Shown here: positions 24,725 to 37,782 of the stretch, in pieces
Layout: every line of letters begins with the position of its first letter
Numbering within the stretch: position 1 is the first letter of the stretch
NCBI GenBank assembly: GCA_019914995.1
Contig: CM034138.1
Location: forward strand, 5,033,903 to 5,097,902
DNA from: Acanthochlamys bracteata
Lineage: Eukaryota; Streptophyta; Magnoliopsida; Pandanales; Velloziaceae
Direction: 5' to 3'
DNA: 64,000 bases
Position numbers and translations under genes: made by a program
Notes under the pieces: model-generated
Databases searched by the model: none
The model's input: the letters and a program-made list of their open reading frames with translations, nothing else
Told to the model about the DNA's origin: nothing

Positions 24725-26190
24725 TGCCAAAAGCTTGGTTTCCTTATTGTCTAGAATGTTTTTGTACATACCTTGAGTTTGTTATCGAAGTAACAGGCCG
24801 TAATTCAAGAATCATTATTTAAACCTCCAGAAACTGCGTCTTGCCCTTCAAGTATTAAGACAAAACAAATAAGGAAATAAATACTTCATATTGAACACAT
24901 TGAAGAAATATTGACCCACTCACAAGCGCATCATCTCTTCTATTAAGAAAAAATGAGGAGGAAGAACCGAATAAAGAAAAAAAAAGAAAGGTTGCCTTAG
25001 CTAGTTAAGCAAGTTAAGGAGAACGGAAAGAATGACTGCTTGATCGCTTGCCTACATCTAGAAAGGTAACCCTCCAAGCAGCTCTTGGTACCTTCTTTTG
25101 ACCTCAAACAAAGACGGAGACATGAAAAGCAATCGCAAGTGAAGCAAAGTAAGAAAAGTTAAGCAACAGAATATTTAAGAGAAGAGATTCAGATAGCTTA
25201 ACAAATTTGCCACATTAATGCTTGAGTTTCTTGTGTCTAGAATGTTTTTGACTACATACTTGAAGTTCCTTAATGGAAGCAGCAAGCTGTATCCAAGAAT
25301 CATTGTATCAAACATCCAGACAAAGTGCATCTTGTCCTTTGAAGTTTTAAGACAAACAATGCCAAATAAGTCTACAATACTAAGATAAGAAGTAGCATGG
25401 TGACTTCCTGTTCGTTCCCTTCATTCGCTTATGTCAACATAAGAGTTAACAAAAAGGTTTCCACAAGCAAGCAATTTACTGAAACGAAAGAACTACTTTA
25501 TTGATTGAACACAATGAAGAAATATTAATCCACCACCAAGCACACCATCTATTCGTTTAAGCTGAAATGAGGAGGAAGAAAAAAAAAAAAGAAAAAAAAA
25601 GTTACCCCAGTGAATTAAGCCAGTTACGGAGAAGCAAGGGAATCGAGAGAAGCAAGAAAATTAACTAAGGAGAACATGCCCGCTTGATTGCTTGCCAACA
25701 TCTAGAAAATAGCTCTCATAAGCAACTGTTGGTTCCTTGTTTTGACCTAAAACAAAAATGATGACATGACAAATCATCGCAAGTGAAGCGTAAGAAACCT
25801 AAGCATCATAAGATTAAGAACTAGGACAACTAGCAAATTGCCAAACTAATGCTTGACTGATTACCTACCCCGAAGAAAACTTGAGTTCCTTACTGTCTAG
25901 AATGTTTTTTACTATATACCTTGATTTCTTAAATGGAAGCAGCAAGCTGTAATCCAAGAATAATTATTTCAAACCTCTAGAAAGTGCATCTATCTTTCAC
26001 GTATTAAGACAAAAAATGCCAAGTAAGTCCGCAATAGCAAAATAACAAGCAGCAAGATGACTTCATGTTTGTTCCCTTAATGAACCTATTTCAACATAAG
26101 AGTTAATAAAAAGGTTTCGACAAGCAAGAAACTTAACTGAAAGGAAACAAATACTCGATTGATTGAACACCAAGAAGAAATATTCGCCCC
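24725..26190 (-). repeat. Three diverged 658-family units
   Basis: The same unit type as the 1.4-10.3 kb array: TTATTGTCTAGAATGTTTTT, AGCAAGCTGTAATCC and GAACAC...GAAGAAATATT recur. The anchor occurs near 24,893, 25,503 and 26,159, spaced 610 and 656 bp. Divergence is clearly higher than within the main array. The last unit ends near 26,190, where the 1.56-kb repeat family begins. This places the 658-bp family on both sides of the retrotransposon. Confidence 0.85.
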
Positions 26191-29100
26191 TCATCAATTT
26201 AAAATGGCTAACAAATTTGAAGGCAAAAATCGTCACCCTCCCACAAAACAGGTAGATAGCATCTTAGAAAAAACAGTGCTAAATTATAGAATGTTCTAAC
26301 ATGCCTAAATAATAGAATGTTCTAACAGCTGTTATATTGGTTGTCTCAACTTTGCGAACATTCAAGAACAGTGTGACCTTGTAAGTTAGCTAGCTAAGTC
26401 TTCCCTGAGAATTTTTCAGAAAGAATGGTTTAGGGAATAATGACGTACTCATCAAATCTTTTTCCTAGAGTTACTATCGCATTCACTCGAAACCATAAGC
26501 TATCTCGACAGAAAGTAGCTGCAGCCACGAATTATTGTCTTAAAAGCATGTCAGACATAAAATCAAAGTTAGTACCAAGCATTTCTGGAAACAAAACTGC
26601 GTACATAACTTGCAGCAAAGGAAGCATCCAAATCAAACTACCAAAAGGAAATGAAACATAATACATAAGCAGACAAGACATTCACGGAACATTACAGATA
26701 AAGATGCCAAACGAACAGTACATAAACTCCTAACTCCTACCTATAACAAGCTTCAATCTTTAAATGCTTGAAAACAGAAAACAGATTAGTTGAGAATCTA
26801 ATTAATTAGTGCAAAACAAGCTTTGCAACTTAAGCATCAACAAAAGGATTCCAGAAAACAGGCACCTTAAGTACCTGTACTTAGATGCCTGATTTATAAC
26901 ATGATGACCCTCCAACGGGCAATCTGCTGGTTTAATAATCTGTAACAAAGTGGGAGATAGGGAAAACATCATTAAGGAAGCATAATAAGAAAGTTAGGAA
27001 ATTGCAATAATGATTCAGAGGGGCAGGAAACTTAACTATTAAGGTGAGTGGCAGCTTAATCGATCACCAATCATTGAAGACAATTTGGCTCTCAACCAGA
27101 AGTCTAATCTTTTTTAGAGCTGAAACAAAGCAGGCACAAGAAAAACAATCACACACAAGTAAACTTAGAAAGTTAATAAGAAGTAGAATGATACAGAGGA
27201 GCTTGCAAACTAAACTATCAAGGCAAGGGGCTGCTTTAAGTCATTGCCGGCATTGAAGAGAAGTTGACCCTCCAACCAACACTTTTTAGTTTTTTTAAAC
27301 CTGGAATGAAGAGAAAGATATGAAACAGTATGCAATCAAGACATACATGCAGCACAAAAAATTCAGAGAAGCAAGTAACTTCGCCAAGCAAGTGAATAAC
27401 TGCTTCATTTATCACAATTATTGTTCAAAAGTAGACCATCCCACCAGCGCTTGGATGGTTCTTCTAACCTGAAATTAAACATAAGATTAGGTCCCCTAAT
27501 GAGAAGCTTAACACAAGACTAAATAATAGTTCATGAACTGCTAACTCCTACCTGTTACTTCTAACAAGCTTCCGTCTCTACATGGCATAAAACAGAAAAC
27601 ATATTGCAAGATACATAGTTCAATCGGTCAGATTAGCAGGAGAAACTAATTAATCAATGAAAAACAAACTTAAGCAACTTAAGCATCAAGAAAAAGAATC
27701 GAGAAAATAGGCATCTTACTACTTGGTACTTGGACGCCTGGTTTATTAGCACAACGTCCCTTCAACAGGCCATCCGCTACGTTAATAACCTGAAACAAAG
27801 TGGAGGATAGGGAAAAATCATTAAGCAAACATACTAAGTAAGTAGGAAGTTGACACAAAGATTCAGAGGAGCAGAAAACTTAACTATTAAGGTGAGTGGC
27901 AGCTTAATAGATCGCAAGCATTGAAGACAAGTTGGCCTTCCAACGAGAAGTATAAACTTTTTAGAGCTGAAACAAACATGCAAAATAAAAACAATCAAAC
28001 CTAAGTAAACTTAGAAAGTTAAGAAGAAGCAGGATGATAGAGAGGAGCACGCAACTAAACTATCAAGACAAGGGCTGCATAACTCATTGCCAGTATTGAA
28101 GCGAAGTTGACCCTCCAACCAAAACTCTTTAGTTTTCTTAAGCTGAAGTAAAGAGAAAGATACGAAACAGTTGCAATCAAGACATACATGCAGCAGAAGC
28201 AATTCAGAGAAGCACATAACTTAACGAAGCAAGCGAATAATGCATGTCAGACAAGAAATCAAAATTAGGCTTTATGATGCAAAACAGCATAGATAACATG
28301 CAGCAAAAGAAGCATCCAAAATTTACTACAACAAACTATGAAAAGAAATGAAACATAATAGCATAAGCAGACAAGACATCCTTAAAACATTACACACAAA
28401 GATGAATCAAAATAATAGTTCATGAATTTCTAACTCCTACCTGTTACGTGTAACTAGCTTCCATCTATGAATGGCTGAAAACAGAAAACAAATTGCAAGA
28501 TCCCTAGTTCAACATTCAGATCAGGAGGAGAAGCTAATTAATGAGTGCAAGACAAGTTTAAGCAATTTAAGCATCAACAAAAAGTTTCCAGATAACAGGC
28601 ACCTTAACTGTCCTGGTACTTAGATGCCTGGTTTATTATCACATTGACCCTCCAACTAACAGTCTGCTGGTTTAATAACCTTAAACAAAGTAGGAGATAG
28701 GGGAAAAATTTACAGCAAGCATACCAAGAAAGTAGCAACTTACAGCAAAGATTCAAAGGAGCAGGAAACGTAACTACTAAGGAGAGTGGCAGCTTAATAA
28801 ATCGTGAGAATTCAAGACAAGTTGGCCTTCCAACCAGAAGTCTAATCTTTCTTAGAGCTGAAACAAAGCAGGAACAAGAAAAAAAATCGCACGCAAGTAA
28901 ACTTAGAAAGTTAAGAAGAAGGAGAATGATACAGACAAGCTCGTCCAAGGGGCGGGGTAAATCATTGTTGGCGTTGGAGGCAAATTGACCAGCCAACCAA
29001 AACTCTTTAGTTCTTTTAACCTGAAAATAATAGAAAGATACGAAATAGTACGAAAGCAAGACATACAAGCAGCACAATGAATTCAGGAAAGAACGTAGCT

Positions 29101-30300
29101 TAACCAACCAAACGAATAACTGCTTCACTTATTACCATCATTGTTCAAAATTAGACCTTATCACCAGCGCTTGCATGGTTCTTATAACCTAAAAATTAAA
29201 CAAAATCTTAGATCCCCCTAACGAGATGTCTAATCACACTTGCTGTTATATAGATCACCCAGTCCTAAAAACCTAAAAGAGGAAGGATGCAAAAGAGGAT
29301 AAACAGGAAATCAAAAAATATGCATGAGATAATTAACGACGTAAAGTGACATAATTGAAAACAAAAAGAGAATAGAAGGCAAGATATCACGCAAGTAATG
29401 TTGCACTAGAGTTATTTATCAAAAATTTCTTAGAGAAATTATATTACTCAAGTTTATGACTTTTTAGGCATGATGCATCAATTTAAAACGACAAAGAAAT
29501 TTTAAGAGAAATACTCATCACCTTCCAACAAAACAGCTACATAGCATCATAAAAAAATGCAGTACTGAAATCGAAGTTAGTACTAAGAATTTATTAATAC
29601 AAAACAGCGTATATACATGCAGCGAAGGAAGCATCCAAAATTACCAACAAGAAAGGAAACATAATAGCATAAGGAGACAAGACATTCTTGGAACATTACA
29701 CACATTGATGAATCAAAACAACAGTTCATAAACTACTAACTCTGACCTGTTACTTGTAACAAGCTTCCATTCATTAAATTGCTGAAACCAGAAAAGAAAT
29801 TGCAAGATGCCTAGTTCAACAATCAGATCAGCTGGAGAAGCTAATTACTCAGCTTAACACAAACTTAAGCAACTTAAGCATCACGAAAACAGGCACCTTA
29901 ACTAGCCCGGTACTTAGATTCCAGGTTTATTAACACATTCACCATCCAACTGGCAGTCTGCTGGTTTAAAAACCTGAAACAAAGTGGGAGGTAGGAGAAA
30001 AATAATTAAGCAAGCATACTAAGAAAGTTAGGAAGTTGCAGTGAAGATTCATAACAGAAGGAAACTTAACTATTAAGTTGAGTGTTAGCTTAATAGATCA
30101 CGAGCGTTGAAGACAAGTTAGACACCCAGCCAGAAGTCTAATCTTTTTTAGAGCTGTAACAAAGCAAGCACAAGAAAAACAATCACACGCAAGCAAACCT
30201 AGAAAGTTAAGAAGAAGCAGAATGATACAGACGAGCTCGCAACCAAAATATCAAGGCTAAGCAAATTAAGCAAGCCACTTAAGTAGTTGGGCAACCACAT
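26190..30300 (-). repeat. Left-side units of the 1.56-kb family (4 copies)
   Basis: The reverse complement of the units filling 41.3-58.9 kb. The marker GTTACTTGTAACAAGCTTCC (with variants) occurs near 26,747, 27,553, 28,441 and 29,748. Other shared pieces are GACCCTCCAAC..GGCAGTCTGCTGG, GCAACTTAAGCATCA and AGAAGTCTAATCTTT. The spacing is 806, 888 and 1,307 bp, so the units are shorter and more diverged than on the right. A minus-strand open stretch at 28,604-29,128 (174 codons) runs through two modules and the presumed intron ends between them. Its Leu/Phe/Ser/Cys-rich content looks like translated pyrimidine tracts and is not called a gene. Within it VKRTKEFWLAGQFASN is the module core. Confidence 0.9.
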
Positions 30301-31477
30301 GCTTGGTTGATTTAGAGCATTGAAATAAAGTTGACCCTCCAACCCGCATTCAATTTGTTATTTAATCTGAAACATCTTGAAATAGGACAACAATCAGTGC
30401 ACAGGAAAACTAAGTTAAAAAGCAGAACGAGTCAACGCAAGCAGCGACTAAGTGATTGCATGGAATAAATTGACCTTCCAACCAGAAGTCTTTCGGTTCC
30501 TTTTACCTAAAATGAAGAGAAAAACAGGAAAACAATCAGTATGCAACTAAGCCAAAACATACAGAAAGCATATAATTTAACCAATGAATGACTTCTTTAT
30601 TTTATCGGCATTGAAGAAAAGTTAACCCTACAATCAGCACTCGATTCTTTTAACCTAATATGAAGAGTCAGAAATGAAACACAACCAGTATCCAGGCAAG
30701 CCAAGTACATTGAATAATAAGAGAAGGATTTAGAGAAGTAGGAAAGCGACAACATGTGTGGGTCTACTTAACTTGGTGTCTCTATCCACATCCACACGGA
30801 AAAAAAAGTTATGCAAACTAGGAGCAGTGAGAGCCCCAGCTAAGATAATGTAAACGGCAGTGAATGTCCTAGTATTTAATAATTGAGTGAACCAATTCCT
30901 AAAGCATGACAAGACAAAAGCACCCAAAAATTGTAGCCAAAAGCAAATAGGCAGATTCTACATTGACCTATTGAATTTGACCTATTGAATTTCACACTAC
31001 AGAGCGACTTCACACCCTTCACCACTGCAACATTCGCAGTTCCATTTACAACCTACAATAAACATAAATAACATTTAAAACTGCTGAAGCTGTAGAGCTC
31101 ATTTCAAAGAATCATTGAGAAAATCAATTCATCTTCTTCATTATCAAAGGGTTTTTTAGAGAGAAAATGGTTTTTTCGGGTACTCATCAAAGACATCTAG
31201 AATTATTTAATAAAAATAATCATACAGTAAACTCAAAGCAAAAGCATTTTGAATACTAAACAACATATACAACATGCAGCAGCTGAAGCGTCGAGCTTTC
31301 CTACAATAAACTCCATGTCAAGCACAACAAACTCTGAATGGCACAAACCTATTAAGAAGGACAATGTACTGTAGAGACACAACACCATCAAAGCAAAGGA
31401 CCAAAATAGAAAATCACGAAGGAGCTCCTCCAGAGATAAGATGCCTGCAAACTATACCATGAGCTCTATGATAAACA

Positions 31478-32050
31478 AATTTAAAGGACGAATTACCACC
31501 TCAATGCTCAACTGGGCTAACAGAGAGGTCTTTAAGTTTTGAATTTGTTACGAAAGAAAAGAACATGACACATGGTCTAGCAGAACAACAAGCTAGCATA
31601 AAAAATCACAAATAAGCCATACCAATAGTAAAGTCTATATTGTCATCTATATGATTTGGAGTGGTTGTTTTACTTCAAAATGAGTGAACATCTTGACTGC
31701 AAGGCATTCTGCATACAATACCAAAACGGTCACAAAAACAAAAAAAAAAAAGAATAAAAAAGATATCAAAAATTCAAAGGATGAATTACCACCTCAATGC
31801 TCAACTAGGCTAACAGAGAGGTCTTTAAGTTTTGAATTTGTTATGAAAGAAAAAGAACATGACACATGGTCTAGCAGAACAACAAGCTAGCATAAAAAAT
31901 CACAAATAAGCCATTACCAATAGTAAAGTCTGTATTGTCATCTATATGATTTGGAGTGGTTGTTTTACTTCAAACTGAGTGAACATCTTGACTGAAAGGC
32001 ATTCTGCATAACCAAAACGGTCACAAAATAAAAAAAGAATAAAAAAGGTA
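31478..32050 (-). repeat. 293-bp tandem duplication, left arm only
   Basis: About 31,478-31,770 and 31,771-32,050 are near-identical (shared ACCTCAATGCTCAACT, TAGCAGAACAACAAGCTAGC and GATTTGGAGTGGTTGTTTTA). An A-rich tract (about 31,738-31,765) marks the junction. The right arm has a single counterpart at about 39,490-39,765, so the duplication arose after the palindrome formed or was lost on the right. Confidence 0.9.
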
Positions 32051-33511
32051 TCAAAACAGACAGCACATTATCATAAGACCAACCAAACCCATGGATACTA
32101 AAGCTAAGCGCAACAAACATATTATGGCTAATCCAAATATTCATCGCCTCTTGCTTCCAGATTAACACATGTCCGTAAAGGAGTTTATCACTATATATGC
32201 CTAAAGAACCACTATTGAAGTAATCAAAACTCCCAAGTTTGTGGTGTTAACCTCTTACCTCAAGGAATGGGAACTTCAATGAGAGGACATCAAGCAACAT
32301 ACTCTTTTTTATTCGTATATGGTACAAGCACAGTGTCTTAGCTGGGGTAAACCAACAACCTAAACAATAGTAACAGAGCCAAGTGATATTTCACTCTTAT
32401 TCGCCTCCAGAACTAAGCCCCTTTTTGTATATCTGCACACTATAGCCTTTCTTTCCAGTCACTTGACTTAAGCAACTACAAACCCTCATACGTCACTGGA
32501 AATGTTACGTCAGTTTTAAAAAATGTTTTATGAAAAATAAAACATGCATAGTGTTAATAAACTAACAAGCTGGCCGAGGTATTAAAAATTAAGAAGGGAT
32601 GAGTAAACAGGCATGTGGTTAATAACTAAGCAATTGGTCATGCTACAAAACAAGTTAACAATGACATCTAAAGGACACTCCTAGGAACCTACTTACCAAA
32701 GTCTTCCAGTTTGCATTTTTCATCACTGAGAACTTCCTTACAAGAGTCTCTTGCTACACATAACAACTGATTTCTGAGAAATCCTCAGATAAATAAGCTA
32801 AGCAATATATCACAAGCACTCATTTACAACTTCCAATTCATTTCCTTAGCGTGAACAAACCAATAAGAATAGTACCAGCAGAAGAACATTAGCCATAAAT
32901 GCCTAAGCTATTGTCTTAACATATCATAAGCCTCCTGAAACAACTCAAACATAATTTTAAAAAGGAAACTCCACAAAAAACAGGAAGCATGAGATCACCA
33001 CAGCAACGTGACTATACACGTCAAAGCTAAAATGAAGCATCATTACTCTAGACTTTTATGTTAGGAGTATAGATGCATATTGTGTTGTGTAAGGAAATAG
33101 TATTGCTGATATTCTTAGTAGTCAACACTGAGATGGCAAGTACCTCTAAATCTCAGAAAACAGAAAATTTGTTAGTCGAACACAAACGCAAATTTTATAG
33201 CAGAACCAGAGCAGATATGCGACTGCAAAGGGACCAGCTAAACTACCCAAAATGAAAGCAGTAAGTCCAACTTCACAAGATAATATACCTATTCTTTTGA
33301 ATCTAATAAGAACTGAAACAACAAGTAATCCCGTTCTTTGATGATGAAATATTATGTTATTTATGGAAAAGAAAATTCAAAATCCTTATGTTATCCATGA
33401 ATTCCCAAACAGAAAAAGGCATATATCGCAACCAACACCTCCGTAGAATATGAATCGATCTTTTTCATTTCTTTCCGGTCGAATTGAATTAGAAAACAGA
33501 AAACCGCACGA

Positions 33512-33721
33512 CTAAGAAAGAAACCGCGAGTAGAAGAAAGATGAGAAACCGATGGGAAAGAAACTACAATCGAAGAAAAGTTTTACTGCTTTCTTTATGA
33601 AGAGCAGGATGCGGAAATTGTTACGCTTGTTGAATTTGCGTGTTAGCCATGGGGAGAATCCCTCGTGCCTGTTCTCGAAATCCGTTGTCAAACTCCCGCC
33701 GCAACGCCGCCGACTCCCCAT
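33512..33721 (-). CDS. Possible leader ORF in left promoter region (70 aa)
   Basis: An ATG at 33,721 (minus strand) opens a frame of about 70 codons starting MGSRRRCGGSLTTDFENR. It is basic at first, then Phe/Leu/Lys-rich towards the end. It lies in the GC-rich leader about 200 bp downstream of a TATA motif. The mirrored copy in the right arm (37,993) starts with nearly the same 20 residues but is frameshifted by one added base (GGGCATTCT against GGGATTCT) and stops after 33 codons. Only the first 20 codons agree between the arms, so a conserved protein is unlikely. This may simply be 5' UTR. An open frame on the opposite strand (33,552-33,860) is a shadow. No domain recognised. Confidence 0.25.
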   Translation of the reverse strand: MGSRRRCGGSLTTDFENRHEGFSPWLTRKFNKRNNFRILLFIKKAVKLFFDCSFFPIGFSSFFYSRFLS

Positions 33722-33940
33722 TCCCTTCGTCGTTCGCGGAGCTCTCTCTTCGTATAATGACGAGAAAGAATTTGGAGAGAGAATTCGTTGTTTTCTTGCG
33801 AGAATGAGGAGAGAGGGTTTTTCTTTTCGAGACAATTTGTTTGCAAATTGGGAGAACTAGTTTTTCTTACGGGGAGAGAAAAAAATGGTCGCAAAGTTCT
33901 GCATAAAAGTGAGAGGTTTTATACATTTATACACTATATA
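33722..33940 (-). promoter_or_regulatory. Left outward promoter: TATA box and CT-rich leader
   Basis: On the minus strand, TATAAATGTATAAAACC (33,917-33,933) is followed by CTCTCACTTTTATGC and a leader rich in CT and GAAAAA runs. The GC-rich block of the possible ORF comes next. The same arrangement is mirrored at 37,783-38,230. TATA position, leader composition and a CpG-rich first segment are all typical of a plant Pol II promoter. No expression evidence is available. Confidence 0.55.
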
Positions 33941-34020
33941 TTAATATTAGAGATCTTGAGCACCGTTATTAGATAGCCCATACCGCATACAGGTTCCCAG
34001 CTACAGTTCTTTTTTTTTCC

Positions 34021-34330
34021 AATTCAAATTAAAAAAATTTGATTGTGGATACTTAAGCAGCTCTCTCATTAATTTTAAATATAAATATTTTTCAAAAGTA
34101 ATATATTAATATTTATTAAGTTAGTTTCTAATCTTTTAAAATTTTATAGTAACATCAAATTTATATTTTTAAAAATATGGAACAATTTTTAATGTAAAAT
34201 GTACTTCTTCACAAAAAAGTCAAAACTATATTTATGAAATGAACCCTGAAACTTTATTTAATTAAATATAAAAATTAGATACTTGTGTTTTTAACTCTAT
34301 ATTTCAAATAAATTTTACTGATATGTATAA
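34021..34330. other. 310-bp segment unique to the left arm
   Basis: Mirrored sequence flanks it on both sides (CCCAGCTACAGT on one side, ATAACTATCTTTTTCC on the other). The right arm joins the two directly through a short CCCAG stretch. The segment is very AT-rich, without clear terminal inverted repeats. It is either an insertion on the left or a deletion on the right. Confidence 0.7.
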
Positions 34331-34400
34331 TAACTATCTTTTTCCTAAATACCCTAAAAGTTTTTCAATTTTTCTTTTTCTCAATAGCAGGTAGTTTTTC

Positions 34401-35110
34401 GCCATGTTTGGATATGCATTTGTGGAAAAATTTTGATGAAATAAATATATATTTATTACATTCTCAAGATTGACATCAAATCACATAAGATTTGGAAACA
34501 AAAAATCTTCAAAAAAATGAAAAAATAAGCGGCAAATGAAATTTTCTCTTCAACCTCTCTATAATCACTTTTCGACCATCTTTTAAACATTCTTTGAGCA
34601 TTTTTCTATCTACGCTTGAGCCTTTTTCAAATAAAATATGAATGTCATTGTAAATATGAAGAAAAAGTTTAAGTATGAGTTTCTACTTCTCGAGACTTAT
34701 TCAACATTTCTTTGATCTAACAAAGGGCAATTTATACAATTTTCATATAACAATTCAATAAATTCATATAACAATTTTCTAATAAATATTATTTAATTTA
34801 ATTATTGATTTATACTAAAATATAATATGCTAATAAATTTGTAAATATTAATATCACGTATTTATACATTATATAATTAAAAATATTAAAATTAAAAAAG
34901 TAAATAATATCTAACAAAGAATTATAAATTTGATAATATATCAATAAAGTCATTTCAGTCATTATATACTTCATATAGAAATAAGTATTAATTTATCCAA
35001 ACACTTTTTAACATAAAGCTGCTTCTATAACAAAAGTTTCACAGCCGCTTAGAATACTCTAAAGCAGCTTTACTTCAAAAGCACAAAATTTTGATCACGT
35101 CCAAACAGGC
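34401..35110. mobile_element. MITE-like element, left arm copy
   Basis: One end reads GCCATGTTTGGATATGCATT and the other, reverse complemented, GCCTGTTTGGACGTGATCAA. These are imperfect terminal inverted repeats with the common plant GCC-TGTTTGGA type end. The interior is AT-rich and non-coding. A mirrored copy lies at 36,875-37,638. Superfamily (hAT or Harbinger/Tourist) not settled, as no clean target duplication is visible. Confidence 0.65.
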
Positions 35111-35757
35111 CTTTAAATTGCTGGATCTTCTGCTGGATTACTTCATTCTCACGAAACACTAAAAATTCTATTATTATTCTTCCTTTGGAATTGAGTTTGG
35201 ATTTAGATATTTTCGTAATTTGTAAAGTAAATATCTCAAATTCAAAATTGTTTTACCAAACTGTGGTAGTAAAATAGTAGATCAAATATCAGACTATTTA
35301 TGCTGGAAATATGTAATTTATTTTTCATATAGAGAAAATAGTTTCTAAGCACCTAAATATTTATCCTACGTTTTTTTTCTGCGCGTGAAACCCATTTAGT
35401 GAACCATTGGAACATTTACACATTCACATATTATTAACTTCCAGATTCGCTTACATATAATTTATTTTTATGTTTACAAATTTGTATTTACATATTTACA
35501 TTTATATAGTTTCATACTAACGGTCGAAACTATTTGATAACTGAGAAAAGTAATGTTGAGTATGATTATGGACGAAACTCTATACCATTTGGGGACAAAT
35601 TATCTCAATATTAATTCTTTCTAATTATTATATTTTCTAATTGTTGTCATATTTTTTTGGAGGCAAAAAAAATGACACCGTAAGCCTGAACCAAAATTTA
35701 TTATAGGATGTGATAGTTGGCTAGATAAAAAAGAAGTATCTTTCTTTTAAAAATTGT

Positions 35758-36231
35758 AACTGAATTTTTGTAATATTGTTGATAGTTATATTATAACCTT
35801 TTTGGAACCGCACTATCAATTTGTCGGTACACGATTCGACTCCATTTTATGAACTGTAGTTGAAAAACCACTTTTTTAACTATTTATTTTGAACTATTTG
35901 ATATTTCTGAGGTAGTTTTAAGAATATTTAGCTGGCTAAGTGTGATACTGTAGAATAGTTTGTAATTGAAAGTTAAGAAAGTAAATATTTTAATTAATGA
36001 GTGTCATTATAAAAATATTTTACACATTCTAATTTCTGGCATTTGTGTTTATATGCTTTTTTATTCTCAATTCAACACTATTATGACATTTTCAATATAA
36101 AGAGTATATGGTAATAAAAGATGAGTACGACTTGCCAAATTGAAGACAACCTACAATCTTTTATAAATTGCTTGTTATTGAGTATGCACTCTCTATTTTT
36201 GAGTATGCATGGTCTTGGATCTCGAAGGAAA
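35758..36231. other. Palindrome spacer
   Basis: 474 bp of AT-rich single-copy DNA between the two arms. It contains a short repeated GAGTATGCA (near 36,179 and 36,201). No open frame, transposon ends or promoter motif stand out. Confidence 0.85.
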
Positions 36232-36874
36232 GTTATTTTTAGAAGAAAGATACTTCTTTTTTATCTAGCCAACTATCACATCCTATAATAAATTTTGGTT
36301 CAGGCTTACGGTGTCATTTTTTTTGCCTCCAAAAAAATATGACAACAATTAGAAAATATAATAATTAGAAAGAATTAATATTGAGATAATTTGTCCCCAA
36401 ATGGTATAGAGTTTCGTCCATAATCATACTCAACATTACTTTTCTCAGTTATCAAATAGTTTCGACCGTTATGAAACTATATAAATATAAATATAAATAT
36501 GTAAATACAAATTTGTAAACATAAAAATGAATTACATGTAAGCGAATCTGGAAGTTAATAATATGTGAATGTGTAAATGTTCCAATGGTTCACTAAATGG
36601 GTTTCACGCGCAGAAAAAAACGTAGGATAAACACTTAAGTGCTTAGAAACTATTTTCTCTATATGAAAAATAAATTATATATTTCCAGCACAAATAGTCT
36701 GATATTTGATCTACTATTTTACTACCACAGTTTGGTAAAACAATTTTGAATTTGAGATATTTACTTTACAAATTACGAAATTATCTAAATCCAAACTCAA
36801 TTCTAAAGGAAGAATAATAATAGAATTGTTCCGTGAGAATGAAGTAATCCAGCAGAAGATCCAGCAATTTAAAA

Positions 36875-37638
36875 GCCTGTTTGGACGTGATCAAATTTTT
36901 GTGCTTTTGAAGTAAAGCTGCTTTAGAGTATTCTAAGCGGCTGTGAAGCTTTTGTTATAGAAGCAGCTTTATGTTAAAAAGTGCTTGGATAAATTATTAC
37001 TGTATCGTACTTTTTAATGCTGAAAGATGAATGAAGTGTTTGGCTAAATTTATACTTATTTCTATATGAAGTATATAATGACTGAAATGACCTTATTGAT
37101 ATATTATCAAATTTATAATTCTTTGTTAGATATTATTTACTTTTTTAATTTTAATATTTTTAATTATATAATGTATAAATACGTGATATTAATATTTACA
37201 AATTTATTAGCATATTATATTTTAGTATAAATCAATAATTAAATTAAATAATATTTATTAGAAAATTGTTATATGAATTTATTGAATTGTTATATGAAAA
37301 TTGTATAAATTGCCCTTTGTTAGATCAAAGACATGTTGAATAAGTCTCGAGAAGTAGAAACTCATATTTAAACTTTTTCTTCATATTTACAATGACATTC
37401 ATATTTTATTTGAAAAAGGCTCAAGCGTAGATAGAAAAATGCTCAAAGAATGTTTAAGAGATGGTCGAAAAGTGATTATAGGAGGTTGAAGAGAAAATTT
37501 CATTTGCCGCTTATTTTTTCATTTTTTTGAAGACGTTTTGTTTCCAAATTTTATGTGATTTGATGTGAATCTTGAGAATGTAATAAATATATATTTATTT
37601 CATCAAAATTTTTCCACAAATGCATATCCAAACATGGC
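36875..37638. mobile_element. MITE-like element, right arm copy
   Basis: Mirror of 34,401-35,110, with ends GCCTGTTTGGACGTGATCAA and (reverse complement) GCCATGTTTGGATATGCATT. It is about 54 bp longer, mainly because of an extra segment near 36,985-37,045 in which the AGTG.TTGGATAAAT-type sequence appears twice. Because both arms carry it at mirrored positions, it was present before the inverted duplication. Confidence 0.65.
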
Positions 37639-37782
37639 AAAAAACTACCTGCTATTGAGGAAAAGAAAAATTGAAAAACTTTTAGAGTATTTGGGAAAAA
37701 GATAGTTATCTGGGAAAAAAGTACTGTAGCTGGGAATGGGCTATCTAATAACGGTGCTCAAGATCTCTAATATTAATATATA

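Larger units (their letters stand above)
30300..35757 (-). repeat. Palindrome, left arm
   Basis: Colinear reverse complement of 36,232-41,030. Matched landmarks run outward: the last mirrored bases at the spacer (GAAGTATCTTTCTT), the MITE, TATA and leader, CACTTGACTTAAG (about 32,460 with 39,240), GACCAAAATAGAAAATCAC (about 31,400 with 39,810), TTCCATTTACAACCTACAAT (about 31,050 with 40,170), TCCACATCCACACGG (about 30,785 with 40,420) and AACAAATTGAATGC-type sequence (about 30,345 with 40,835). Within the arm, 30,700-33,440 holds no credible gene. It reads as intron-like sequence between the leader near 33.7 kb and the repeat modules. Confidence 0.95.

Noticed and set aside
28604..29128. 174-codon minus-strand open frame as a protein gene
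   Set aside because: It runs through two repeat modules and the pyrimidine-rich sequence between them. Its Leu/Phe/Ser/Cys-rich content matches translated T-rich intron sequence, and the equivalent right-array units break the frame.
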